From an uncultured Cedecea sp. (GTDB lineage: Bacteria > Pseudomonadota > Gammaproteobacteria > Enterobacterales > Enterobacteriaceae), in the NCBI RefSeq assembly GCF_947498825.1, contig NZ_CANMLV010000007.1, forward strand, positions 1 through 64,000: a stretch of 64,000 bases of DNA, in the 5' to 3' direction. The translations under genes were made by a program, and so were the position numbers. The notes under the pieces were generated by a model, which worked only from the letters and a program-made list of their open reading frames with translations, was not told where the DNA came from and did no database searches. Each line of letters opens with the position of its first letter. The first letter of the stretch is position 1. Shown piece after piece: positions 55,929 to 64,000 of the stretch.

Positions 55929-56200
55929 TTAAATATATCCTGTCTGATATTTAATAAATAATAAAATAAAAGACAGCTATAAACGCCGCTTTTTATTTAC
56001 GATATGATAAGACTCCGCCTGATGATGAATTAATGACAATACCATTTCTATCAAAAAACAATCCCTTAATTGAGCCTTATTGGGACTCTTCATGCATACA
56101 ATCGGTAATCTTTACTGAAATTGTCAGTCTAAATCGGTAGGATAGTCAGCGTTTATGCGACAAATCTCGCGCGCAGCTCGCTATTTGCAAGGACTCTTTA
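55929..56200. other. Divergent promoter region of pqaA-like and dsbG
   Basis: AT-rich and non-coding. No operator or repeat of note is visible. Confidence 0.35.
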
Positions 56201-56968
56201 ATGAATAAAATAATCCAGACTGTACTTTCCCTTAATCTTCTCATTCCACTAAGTGTTCTGGCCGCTTCAGCCCCTCTTCCCGCCCCGATTACAGCACTTG
56301 AAAAACAAGGGTTTGAGTTAAAAGGTGAGTTTACCGCTCCCGGCGGTTTACCGGGTTATGCGATGCAATTCCAGGGTCAAGGTACGACCGTTTACCTGAC
56401 TCCAGATAAGCAACACGCCATTATGGGAAATATGGTTGATGCAAAGGGCAATAATCTGAGCGATGAACAAGTCGAAAAGTTTATCTACGCACCGATGGCT
56501 AAAGAGATGTGGAATACCCTGGGCCAGCATCGCTGGATAGCAGCCGGCAGTAAAGACGCCCCACGTATTGTCTATGTGTTTGCTGACCCCTACTGTCCTT
56601 ATTGTACTGAGTTTTGGGATCAGGCTCAGCCATGGCTTACATCCGGAAAAGTTCAGCTCAGAATATTACTGGTTGGCATGTTACGCCCTGATAGCGGTCA
56701 GAAAGCGGCTGCAATTATGATGACTGAAGATCCGGCTAAAACATTGGCTGATTATGAGAACAGTAAAGGCAAATTGGCCTTAACAAAACCAGAGAAAATC
56801 ACACCTGAAGTCGGTGAGGCACTTAAAAATAATCTCTCACTGATGGACGATTTAGGCGGAAATGCAACACCTGCGATTTATTACCTTAATGCTGAGGGAC
56901 GATTGCAGCAGCACCAAGGTAAACCTGATGAAGAAACCCTGAAAATTATTATGGGGGAAAATCAGTAA
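56201..56968 (+). CDS. dsbG: Thiol:disulfide interchange protein DsbG
   Basis: 255 residues; E. coli DsbG has 248. Signal peptide to about 21, an N-terminal dimerisation domain, then a thioredoxin domain with the active-site CPYC in FADPYCPYCTEFW and the cis-Pro in NATPAIYY. It is a periplasmic isomerase/reductase that protects single cysteines from oxidation (established). The closest paralogue DsbC has CGYC, so DsbG is the better name. Confidence 0.93.
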   Translation: MNKIIQTVLSLNLLIPLSVLAASAPLPAPITALEKQGFELKGEFTAPGGLPGYAMQFQGQGTTVYLTPDKQHAIMGNMVDAKGNNLSDEQVEKFIYAPMAKEMWNTLGQHRWIAAGSKDAPRIVYVFADPYCPYCTEFWDQAQPWLTSGKVQLRILLVGMLRPDSGQKAAAIMMTEDPAKTLADYENSKGKLALTKPEKITPEVGEALKNNLSLMDDLGGNATPAIYYLNAEGRLQQHQGKPDEETLKIIMGENQ

Positions 56969-57370
56969 GATACTGATGCGGAGGGAGACTGCTCCCCCGC
57001 TTGTTTTGCCAGACCAAAGACAGCGAGCAGAGTGCTAAAGTGGGATTTTGTAGAATATATTATGTATGTTGTAACTATTGAAATAATGATACGTGAGCGT
57101 TAATAAGAACACACCCACTAACCGGAACGGCATAGCGGAGACTTACAGCATTATAAAACTCAACGAGCGGATCAGGCGCAATACCCCCTCATATAACGTA
57201 TCAGCTGAGCAAGGGGGACGTTTAAATTTAGCATAAAAATCTTGAAAAACTTCGGCCCATGTCGGACTACATCGTGTCGGAAGCGTATGTTGGATGTTAT
57301 GTCGGTGCTGAAACAACGCTTTTCATGATGGCGGCCTCACCCGTTGATGAGGCATTAACATCAAGACCTT
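56969..57370. other. Gap with dispersed repeat
   Basis: No gene is recognisable. It contains one copy of a 42-bp repeat (57077-57118) that also bounds the IS3 debris at 61916-61957, so this stretch may hold unrecognised IS remains. Confidence 0.4.
57077..57118. repeat. 42-bp dispersed repeat, copy 1
   Basis: 35 of 42 bases match 61916-61957 in the same orientation, including CGTTAATAAGAACAC and CCCAC. The second copy closes an IS3-family remnant, so this is probably a lone IS end. Confidence 0.65.
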
Positions 57371-57778
57371 TCAACCTGCGGAGGTGGATGCTGGAATTCG
57401 GGCAATGACTTTAATTTCAAAATCGAATCCCGCAAGCCAGGTAACTCCAACGGCTGTCCAGTTCGGATAAGGGGGCTGCGGGAAAATCGACTGTTTCACC
57501 TGCATAATTGTCGGAAACTGATTCTCCGGATCCGTATGAAAGGTGGTGACATCAAGCAGGTCGTCAAACGTGCAACCCGCTGCTGCAAGCGTTGCTGCCA
57601 GGTTATCAAATGCAAGTTGTACCTGCGCGGCAAAATCAGGCTCCGGCGTACCGTCGGCGCGGCTGCCAACTTGGCCGGAAACGAACAACATATCGCCAGA
57701 ACGGATCGCGGCAGAATAACCGTGCTCTTCATAGAGAGCATGGCGGTTAGCAGGAAAAATAGGCTCACTCTGGATCAT
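57371..57778 (-). CDS. RidA-family protein
   Basis: A 135-residue protein of the RidA/YjgF group, which hydrolyse reactive imines. SGQVGSRADGTPEPDFAAQV, quoted at exactly 20 residues, resembles the RidA ligand region. The catalytic Arg expected near the C-terminus (VARLP-type) appears here as KVIARIPAS, so imine hydrolysis is possible. It is divergent from the TetR gene with palindromes between, so it is very likely its target. Confidence 0.88.
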   Translation of the reverse strand: MIQSEPIFPANRHALYEEHGYSAAIRSGDMLFVSGQVGSRADGTPEPDFAAQVQLAFDNLAATLAAAGCTFDDLLDVTTFHTDPENQFPTIMQVKQSIFPQPPYPNWTAVGVTWLAGFDFEIKVIARIPASTSAG

Positions 57779-57834
57779 GGAATTACCTTTCTTAAGTCAA
57801 TGTGTGATGCGGGATGCGTGATATGCGAAATTGA

Positions 57835-57907
57835 TTTAATATACGCGGCGTATATTAAATTAATCACACATACGAGACGTATGTCAAATAACATACGTCT
57901 CGTATAT
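57835..57907. promoter_or_regulatory. Palindromic operators between ridA-like and tetR
   Basis: A perfect 25-bp palindrome (TTTAATATACGC-G-GCGTATATTAAA, 57835-57859) is followed by two imperfect copies of ACGAGACGT type: CATACGAGACGTATG (57869-57883) and its inverse ACATACGTCTCGTATAT (57891-57907). These are probable TetR-family operators, overlapping both promoters. Confidence 0.8.
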
Positions 57908-57922
57908 CAAAAAGGAGAGCGT

Positions 57923-58525
57923 ATGGCCACCAAACGCCGTGCCGAAACGATGGAAGAGAACCGAGCCAAATTGATCACGGCTGCGCGGAAGTCCTTTGCC
58001 GAAAGAGGTTTTGCTGCTGTATCTATGGATGAATTAACCACCAGCGTTGGCCTGACTCGCGGGGCGCTATACCACAACTTTGGTGATAAAAAGGGGCTGC
58101 TTGCCGCGGTTGTTGCTCAAGTAGATGGTGAAATGGCACAACGAGCCAAAGCCGCCGCTGCGAATGCCAGTGATGACTGGGAAAAGCTGCTGGCTGAAGG
58201 GATTGCCTATATTAAAATGGCACTAGACACAGAAGTAAGCCGCATTGTTCTGCTCGATGGTCCGGCCTTCCTTGGGGATCCAACACAATGGCCTAGCCAA
58301 AATAATTGCCTCAAATCCACCCGACAGACCGTTATAAATTTGATCGAACGCGGCGTACTTAAATCGGTTGACGCGGATGCGGCTGCACATTTGTTAAACA
58401 GTTCCGCGTTGAATTCCGCTCTTTGGATTGCTGCGAGCGACGATCCGCAGCGGGCACTGCCAAAAATGATTGAAGTGTTTATTCAACTGGCAGGCGGCTT
58501 ACGGAATAGTTCCAATAAACTATGA
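57923..58525 (+). CDS. TetR-family transcriptional regulator
   Basis: 200 residues. N-terminal helix-turn-helix: ARKSFAERGFAAVSMDEL then LTRGALYHNFGDKKGLLAAV. The C-terminal ligand domain is all helical. A longer open frame from 57536 runs through the RidA gene antisense and is spurious; AAAGGAG before the ATG at 57923 fixes the start. It is divergent from the RidA-like gene over palindromic operators. Confidence 0.9.
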   Translation: MATKRRAETMEENRAKLITAARKSFAERGFAAVSMDELTTSVGLTRGALYHNFGDKKGLLAAVVAQVDGEMAQRAKAAAANASDDWEKLLAEGIAYIKMALDTEVSRIVLLDGPAFLGDPTQWPSQNNCLKSTRQTVINLIERGVLKSVDADAAAHLLNSSALNSALWIAASDDPQRALPKMIEVFIQLAGGLRNSSNKL

Positions 58526-58570
58526 TGAGATGTTTATATCATCCGCTACTGTGGAGGGGATGCCTACATC

Positions 58571-59470
58571 TCACTCCCCTTGGTTGAACAAATTTCTGGC
58601 CCATTCAATAAAAATGCGAACTTTAGAGGGCAGCTGGCGATTTTCCGGCCAGGCGATATGTACCGGTATACGCTGGATATTCCAGTCAGAAAACAGTTCA
58701 ACCATTTGCCCGCTTGACAGGTATTCCTCAACCAGAAAGCGGTATGTCGTCACCACGCCTAAACCGTGAAGCGCGGCCGTACTCGCGGCCATTGAATCAT
58801 TAACGGCAAGTTGCCACTGCGAGCTTATTCTTTCCACCTGTCTGTCGCGATAAAGTTCATTGATCACCTTCAGACCGGTTCGGGGGGAAATAATCTGTAT
58901 CAGTGTATGCCCCTGAGCCAGATCGACAGGATGCGCCGGCTGTCCGCTGCGTTCAATATAGGTACGGCTGGCGCAGGTCACCTGTGCCAGCTCCCCTAAA
59001 GAACGGGCAATCAGTGCGTCGTTATACAACTCTCCAATCCGTATAACGCAATCAATATTCTGTTCGATCAGATTGACCGTCCGGTTGCCTACACTAAGCT
59101 CAAGCTGGATATCAGGATAACGTGCCAGAAAATCAGGCAACGCCGGTATCACCAGACAATAGGCTAGAGCATTCGGCACTTCTACACGGACTTTTCCTCG
59201 CGGTTGCATGGCAGACATCTGAATGTTGCTATCCAGAGTATCGAGGTTTTCAAGCAGCCGTAACGTCCCCTGATAATAAATCTGCCCCTGTTCGGTCAGA
59301 TTTAGCGTACGTGAAGTACGGTTCAGCAGCTTTGTGCCCAGATCATGTTCCAGCGCTTGGATATGCCGAGTGATGGTCGATTTAGGTATATTGAGCAGCC
59401 TGGCTGCACTGACAAAAGAGCCGGAATCCACCACCCGGACGAAAGAGCGCATCATTGTAAGCCTATCCAA
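58571..59470 (-). CDS. LysR-family regulator
   Basis: 299 residues: MRSFVRVVDSGSFVSAARLL then NIPKSTITRHIQALE in the HTH and a CrgA-type effector domain. It is divergent from the metallo-hydrolase and alpha/beta-hydrolase pair across 126 bp, so it probably controls them. Confidence 0.88.
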   Translation of the reverse strand: MDRLTMMRSFVRVVDSGSFVSAARLLNIPKSTITRHIQALEHDLGTKLLNRTSRTLNLTEQGQIYYQGTLRLLENLDTLDSNIQMSAMQPRGKVRVEVPNALAYCLVIPALPDFLARYPDIQLELSVGNRTVNLIEQNIDCVIRIGELYNDALIARSLGELAQVTCASRTYIERSGQPAHPVDLAQGHTLIQIISPRTGLKVINELYRDRQVERISSQWQLAVNDSMAASTAALHGLGVVTTYRFLVEEYLSSGQMVELFSDWNIQRIPVHIAWPENRQLPSKVRIFIEWARNLFNQGE

Positions 59471-59596
59471 TCTGTTTTCCTCAGACTATCGTTGCAAAAT
59501 CAACAACCATCCATCCCTTTCGCCTATCTTGTTCTGCGGGGATAAATCGGCAAGTATAAAACCTGTTATATGTTGAACATTAAGGTGAGTAAAGTT

Positions 59597-60481
59597 ATGT
59601 CTGCTATTACGACGCATAAAATCGGCCGCGCGCGGATAAGCAAAATCCCGGAGCTGGCCTTGGAAAACGTAGCGGGATCGTTTCTCTATCCGCAATGGCA
59701 GGATGATATCGCGCAAGATGCGGCAAAGACATTGCCGGCATACTGTTTTTCCGGCGAGTTTTCCTCTCTGGCCCAAAGTACCCATAGCTGGTTGCTGCAA
59801 GTTGATGGTCTTACCCTGCTGATTGATACGGCGTCCGGTAATGGAAAATCACGGCCGCGCAACCTGCTGTTCCACCAGTTGGATGTGCCGTATCTCGTCC
59901 GGCTACGTGAAGCGGGCATCGAGCCGGAGCAGGTGGATTATATCTTCAATACCCATCTGCATGTCGATCACGTTGGCTGGAATACGATGCTGAACGGGGG
60001 CCGCTGGGTGCCGACCTTTCCTAACGCCCGCTATATATTTTCGCAAAAAGAATTTGTTTTTTACGCAGATCCTAACAACGTACGTCAGCCGAGCGAATTC
60101 GTCCATGAAGACAGCGTAGCTCCGATTATTGCCGCCGGTATGGGGATGCTGATAAACGGTGATGACGATTTTCCACTGGAAGGTTTTAAGCTCCATTCAA
60201 CACCGGGACATAGTTACGATCACCTGTCGCTGAGTTTTACCTCAGAAGGAGAAACGGCCTTTTTCTGGGGAGACATCATGCATCATCCGCTACAAATAGC
60301 GCTTCCGCAGTGGAATTCGGTTTTTTGTGAATTTCCCGAACAATCCCTGCATTCGCGCCGCAAAGCGCTGGAGTTCGCCGTAGCGACACGGGCAACCGTT
60401 TTCACGACCCATTTTCCCGGTACCTCAGCAGGCAAGATCGAAGCGAATGCTGAAGGCCAATTACAGTGGTTATCATTATAG
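59597..60481 (+). CDS. MBL-fold metallo-hydrolase
   Basis: About 294 residues with the metal-binding HxHxDH motif in FNTHLHVDHVGWN, His of TPGHSYDHLS and the later TTHFPGTSAG. This group includes lactonases and related esterases (quorum-quenching types among them), but the substrate is unknown. The open frame reaches 59570; AGGTGAG upstream of ATG 59597 is preferred. 13 bp before the next gene. Confidence 0.87.
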   Translation: MSAITTHKIGRARISKIPELALENVAGSFLYPQWQDDIAQDAAKTLPAYCFSGEFSSLAQSTHSWLLQVDGLTLLIDTASGNGKSRPRNLLFHQLDVPYLVRLREAGIEPEQVDYIFNTHLHVDHVGWNTMLNGGRWVPTFPNARYIFSQKEFVFYADPNNVRQPSEFVHEDSVAPIIAAGMGMLINGDDDFPLEGFKLHSTPGHSYDHLSLSFTSEGETAFFWGDIMHHPLQIALPQWNSVFCEFPEQSLHSRRKALEFAVATRATVFTTHFPGTSAGKIEANAEGQLQWLSL

Positions 60482-60494
60482 ATGAGGCACAAGC

Positions 60495-61487
60495 ATGTCT
60501 AAGCAGGAAATTTTCAGCGAAAACTTTTTGATCCCTTCTGATACTGCCGGTATAACGCTGAACCTTATCAGAAAATGTCCGGATAAAAACCGGACCTATG
60601 ATGAGTCAAACACCTTATTAATGGTGCACGGGGCAACATATTCGTCCGGCAGCCTTTATGATACCCCAGTGGAGGGAAAGTCCTTTATGGATCATCTGGC
60701 TTGCGCCGGATTCGATGTATACGCCGTCGATGTGCGGGGCTATGGCGGTTCAACCCGCTCCCAGGCGATGACACAGCCGGCACAGCTAGGTTTACCGGTG
60801 GGCCGTACCGAAACGGCGGTGCGCGATTTCACCTATGCTGCAGACTTCCTGTTGCGCACCCGACAACTGAAACAGCTTAATATTTTTGGTATGTCCTGGG
60901 GAGGCACCATTGCTGCAACCTATACGGCGAGAAATAATGAAACAGTGCGCAGTCTTGGCCTACTTGCGCCACAATGGCTCAGCAATAAACCGGTTCCCAT
61001 TGATACCGGGGAAGAATTGGGCGCTTGGCGCATCGTTAATATGCATGCGGCTAAACGACACTGGCTCAGCGCAGTGCCTGCCGACAAACGTGACGGTCTG
61101 ATCCCTGAAGGAACCTTTGACGCCTGGATCAAGCAGACCTTATCTGCGGAACCGGACGCCGAATTGCGTGCTGATACCTCGTTTAAATCAGGTAATGGTC
61201 CTATTCAGGATATCCGGGAATATTGGACAGCCAATAAACCTTACTACCAGCCGGAAAATATACGGGTCCCCGTTATTCTGATCCACGGCGAATGGGATAT
61301 TGATGTCCCTATTGATCTGGCGCAGGCATGGTTTCTGCGAGCCACGGGCTCACCAGAAAAACGCTGGTTGGAAATAGGTGAAGCGACACACATGCTGATA
61401 TTGGAAAAAAATCGTTTATTGGCAATCCACGCCCTGACGGATTTTATATCGGTATCATCGTTGATGAACAGCGGGAAAGGACGATAA
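60495..61487 (+). CDS. Alpha/beta hydrolase
   Basis: A 330-residue alpha/beta-hydrolase: oxyanion HGATYSSG, nucleophile elbow GMSWGG, acid in HGEWDIDVP and His in GEATHMLILEK. It is cytoplasmic with no signal. It forms an operon with the MBL-fold gene, and a two-step ester or lactone degradation is plausible (inference). Confidence 0.87.
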   Translation: MSKQEIFSENFLIPSDTAGITLNLIRKCPDKNRTYDESNTLLMVHGATYSSGSLYDTPVEGKSFMDHLACAGFDVYAVDVRGYGGSTRSQAMTQPAQLGLPVGRTETAVRDFTYAADFLLRTRQLKQLNIFGMSWGGTIAATYTARNNETVRSLGLLAPQWLSNKPVPIDTGEELGAWRIVNMHAAKRHWLSAVPADKRDGLIPEGTFDAWIKQTLSAEPDAELRADTSFKSGNGPIQDIREYWTANKPYYQPENIRVPVILIHGEWDIDVPIDLAQAWFLRATGSPEKRWLEIGEATHMLILEKNRLLAIHALTDFISVSSLMNSGKGR

Positions 61488-61559
61488 CCCAGTCAAAGTC
61501 TGGCTGGACTGACGGGGAATTATGGAAGGATGGCAAACGTCGAGGACTATTCCCTGCTC

Positions 61560-61860
<301 letters not shown>

Positions 61861-61915
61861 GTCGTGATACTTCTGGTTCCGGCGGGGCCTCACTGACATT
61901 CCAGGCCTCGTTGAT

Positions 61916-61957
61916 ATTGTGATGATGGTAAGTGAACGTTAATAAGAACACGCCCAC
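61916..61957. repeat. 42-bp dispersed repeat, copy 2
   Basis: Matches 57077-57118 (35 of 42 bases, same orientation), at the edge of the IS3 debris. It probably marks the original IS end. Confidence 0.65.
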
Positions 61958-62143
61958 CCGCAATTCATCAGTGATTATTTGAGATACTGCAAGTATTTCT
62001 CGGGGAGTTTCAACATGTTTACAGATTAGATCCATTAATCCAAAGAGGGTATTGCTATAGTGATAAGCGAGATCAGGTTTACTCCGTGTTTACATTCTTT
62101 GTTTTATATTGGGCTTCCTGATGATTTAAAAAATGGAGAGGTG

Positions 62144-62266
62144 ATGCAGAAAAAAACCTGGTCAGAACGGATATTTATCGCTGTTATTCTCGCAGCAGTT
62201 ATGGTGACAGTCAGCATTGTTGCGCTGCTCTGGCTGCGCTTAGCCGCCAATACGTTGGGTATCTGA
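62144..62266 (+). CDS. Small single-span membrane protein, 40 residues
   Basis: MQKKTWSERIFIAVILAAVM and VTVSIVALLWLRLAANTLGI: a short basic N-terminus and one or two hydrophobic segments. GGAGAGG lies four bases before the ATG at 62144; an upstream frame from 62060 has no good ribosome site. No family known to me. Lies convergent to glsB. Confidence 0.55.
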   Translation: MQKKTWSERIFIAVILAAVMVTVSIVALLWLRLAANTLGI

Positions 62267-62306
62267 CAGACAATTCATATCTCACTGCATTGGTCATACT
62301 TTAAGG

Positions 62307-63245
62307 CTAAAAAATAGAACGCCCCATTCGCTTGGATAAAATTTCCAACGCAGCAGTTCCTGCTAAAGAGTTGCCAGACGTATCCAGTTCAGGACACCAG
62401 ACCGCTATTGAAAACGCATTAGGCACAATAGCAATAATCCCACCACCCACACCAGATTTCCCCGGCAGCCCGACCCGATAAGCGAACTCACCCGCACCAT
62501 CGTACATGCCACTGGTCATCATCATGGCGTTAATTTGTCTCGCATGCTCCGCAGGAATAATCTGCTTCCCGTGTAAAGTTTGTCCCTGATTAGCCAGAAA
62601 TACAAATGTCTTGGCTAATTCCAGACAACTCATACTGAGGGCGCAGTAATGAAAATAGGTTTGTAGTACGGTAGTGACATCATTATCAAAATTACCAAAT
62701 GATTTCATTAACCAGGCAATAGCCGCATTACGTGCTGAATGTTCAAATTCTGAACGTGCGACTTGCACATCATAGATTAAATCCCCGGCCTCCGATAAAT
62801 TCCGCACGACCTCCAGCATACGTTGCTTAGGTGCACTCAATCGTGTTTGCAACATGTCACAAATGACCAGTGCGCCAGCATTGATAAACGGATTTCGCGG
62901 CTTCCCCTGCTCGATTTCCAGTTGTAACAATGAGTTAAAAGGCTGACCGGAAGGTTCCTTGCCCACTTTTTGCCAGATCTCATGCTCATCGTAACGCTCC
63001 ATAGCCAGCGCCAGACTCAGCACTTTTGATATCGACTGAATGGAAAAACGTTCATTAGCATCACCGGCTGTGAAAAGTTCCCCCTCCACAGAACAGACTG
63101 CTATGCCGAGTTTATCGCCATGGACTGCCGCAAGAGCCGGGATATAGTCCGCAACACGGCCCTTTCCCACTAAGTGGCGAACCTGATTGAGGATATCTTC
63201 CAGTAACTGATTGTCTAATACCGGCACTCTAAACTCCTGAGTCAA
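62307..63245 (-). CDS. glsB: Glutaminase GlsB-type
   Basis: 312 residues; E. coli YneH/GlsB has 308. It hydrolyses glutamine to glutamate and ammonia in the cytoplasm. The beta-lactamase-like SxxK motif is [40 protein letters not shown] and [11 protein letters not shown] are near identical to the E. coli protein. Single gene. Confidence 0.95.
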   Translation of the reverse strand: MTQEFRVPVLDNQLLEDILNQVRHLVGKGRVADYIPALAAVHGDKLGIAVCSVEGELFTAGDANERFSIQSISKVLSLALAMERYDEHEIWQKVGKEPSGQPFNSLLQLEIEQGKPRNPFINAGALVICDMLQTRLSAPKQRMLEVVRNLSEAGDLIYDVQVARSEFEHSARNAAIAWLMKSFGNFDNDVTTVLQTYFHYCALSMSCLELAKTFVFLANQGQTLHGKQIIPAEHARQINAMMMTSGMYDGAGEFAYRVGLPGKSGVGGGIIAIVPNAFSIAVWCPELDTSGNSLAGTAALEILSKRMGRSIF

Positions 63246-63466
63246 TAAGATAAACTGGCAGATTATAGCAGAGCAGTGGAAATCTTAGCAGCAGATGACA
63301 GGACTGACAGGAGAATGGATGAAGCAACATATAAAGCCTCTCTGTGATACTTATCACAACACCGTAACAAAGCAAAAAATCGGAATTGTTTAAACAAAGG
63401 CTGGAAAGCCGCTATTTCTGTCCCCGGTATACTCATTAACACGCCAACCAGCATAAGTGAATAATA

Positions 63467-63631
63467 ATGAAAACAATAGAAATTGCCTCTGACAGCTACG
63501 TGAAGGTCAGTATTCGGGAAAAAATAGGCTATGGCTTCGGGGATCTTGCCTCCAACTTGTCATTCGGGTTTGTTTCGCTGTTCCTGCTCAGTGGTCAGAA
63601 AATCGACGGGCATATCGGCCTGCTTGCCTGA
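63467..63631 (+). pseudogene. GPH sugar transporter, N-terminal fragment
   Basis: Start ATG 63467. The frame encodes SIREKIGYGFGDLASNLSFG and FVSLFLL, the first membrane part of GPH (YicJ/XynP-like) symporters. Family similarity stops around 63589; the remaining 13 residues come from antisense tnpA sequence and end at a stop. The rest of a transporter of about 450 residues is missing. Confidence 0.85.
63584..63613 (-). pseudogene. tnpA: Gamma-delta-type tnpA, first ten codons
   Basis: The minus strand from 63613 reads MPVDFLTTEQ, the exact start of gamma-delta/Tn1000 TnpA as I remember it, and then changes to transporter sequence. The junction lies in 63584-63589, where CTGCTC fits both partners. 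So the transposase gene is cut off after ten codons. Confidence 0.8.
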
Positions 63632-63657
63632 CGGTTATTTATTAACAATCCCGCAAT

Positions 63658-64000
<343 letters not shown>

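Noticed and set aside
55929-56100. PhoP box before the pqaA-like gene.
   Set aside because: Only one half resembles GTTTA; the second half at the needed 11-bp step matches poorly.
57536-57922. N-terminal extension of the TetR frame.
   Set aside because: It runs antisense through the RidA-like gene and the operators; AAAGGAG at 57911-57917 supports ATG 57923.

Overview
The window looks like chromosomal DNA of an enterobacterium. Yersiniaceae, most likely Yersinia, is my best guess (inference). Grounds: close E. coli-like homologues of LacZ, LacI, RcnR, ArsB, ArsC, DsbG, GlsB and ProX; a BglG-type sugar operon; and an arsH / arsRBC layout like that known from Yersinia transposon Tn2502. No rRNA, tRNA or CRISPR array was seen.

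Layout. 1-7.3 kb: a secreted esterase, a DUF1349 protein and a beta-glucoside operon (antiterminator, PTS permease, phospho-beta-glucosidase) preceded by an antiterminator site overlapping a terminator. 7.3-17.7 kb: a galactoside block on the minus strand. lacI and lacZ are followed by GH36 alpha-galactosidase, MelB-type symporter, LamB-type porin and a MalM-like lipoprotein. Lac-operator-like sites lie in front of both lacZ and the alpha-galactosidase, so the alpha-galactoside operon is probably part of the LacI regulon. 18-32 kb: nickel/cobalt efflux (rcnR/rcnA with two operators), curA, a MetE-like protein, a second UppP, aldo-keto reductase, LysR-ydcF, a DUF2384/RES toxin-antitoxin pair, an AhpD-azoreductase-GNAT operon and a MocR regulator.

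32-50 kb is an accessory patchwork. It holds an orphan proX, a HigA remnant, arsH-arsRBC, a UspA/SulP pair and three decayed pieces of one IS (IS1202/ISNCY-like). The first IS copy is internally deleted. The second contains the right end of a Tn3-family transposon: a 38-bp terminal repeat with an AT-rich gene encoding a possible PD-(D/E)xK nuclease next to it. The third IS piece cuts off a SMP-30/gluconolactonase gene. Redox enzymes, two LysR regulators, an amidohydrolase and a small DMT permease lie between the second and third pieces.

50-64 kb: a possible LRAT/permuted NlpC-like protein, a glycosidase remnant, PhzF, a CSS-EAL c-di-GMP phosphodiesterase broken by two homopolymer frameshifts, VOC and isochorismatase proteins, a PqaA-like protein, DsbG, a RidA/TetR pair with palindromic operators, a LysR / metallo-hydrolase / alpha-beta-hydrolase module, IS3 debris and glutaminase GlsB. 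The window ends in a gamma-delta-type tnpR with its res site. Its tnpA is cut to ten codons and joined to a truncated GPH sugar transporter.

The most interesting items are the LacI-controlled alpha-galactoside operon, the Tn3 end with its nuclease-like passenger, the double-frameshifted CSS-EAL gene, and the gamma-delta remnant joined to a transporter.
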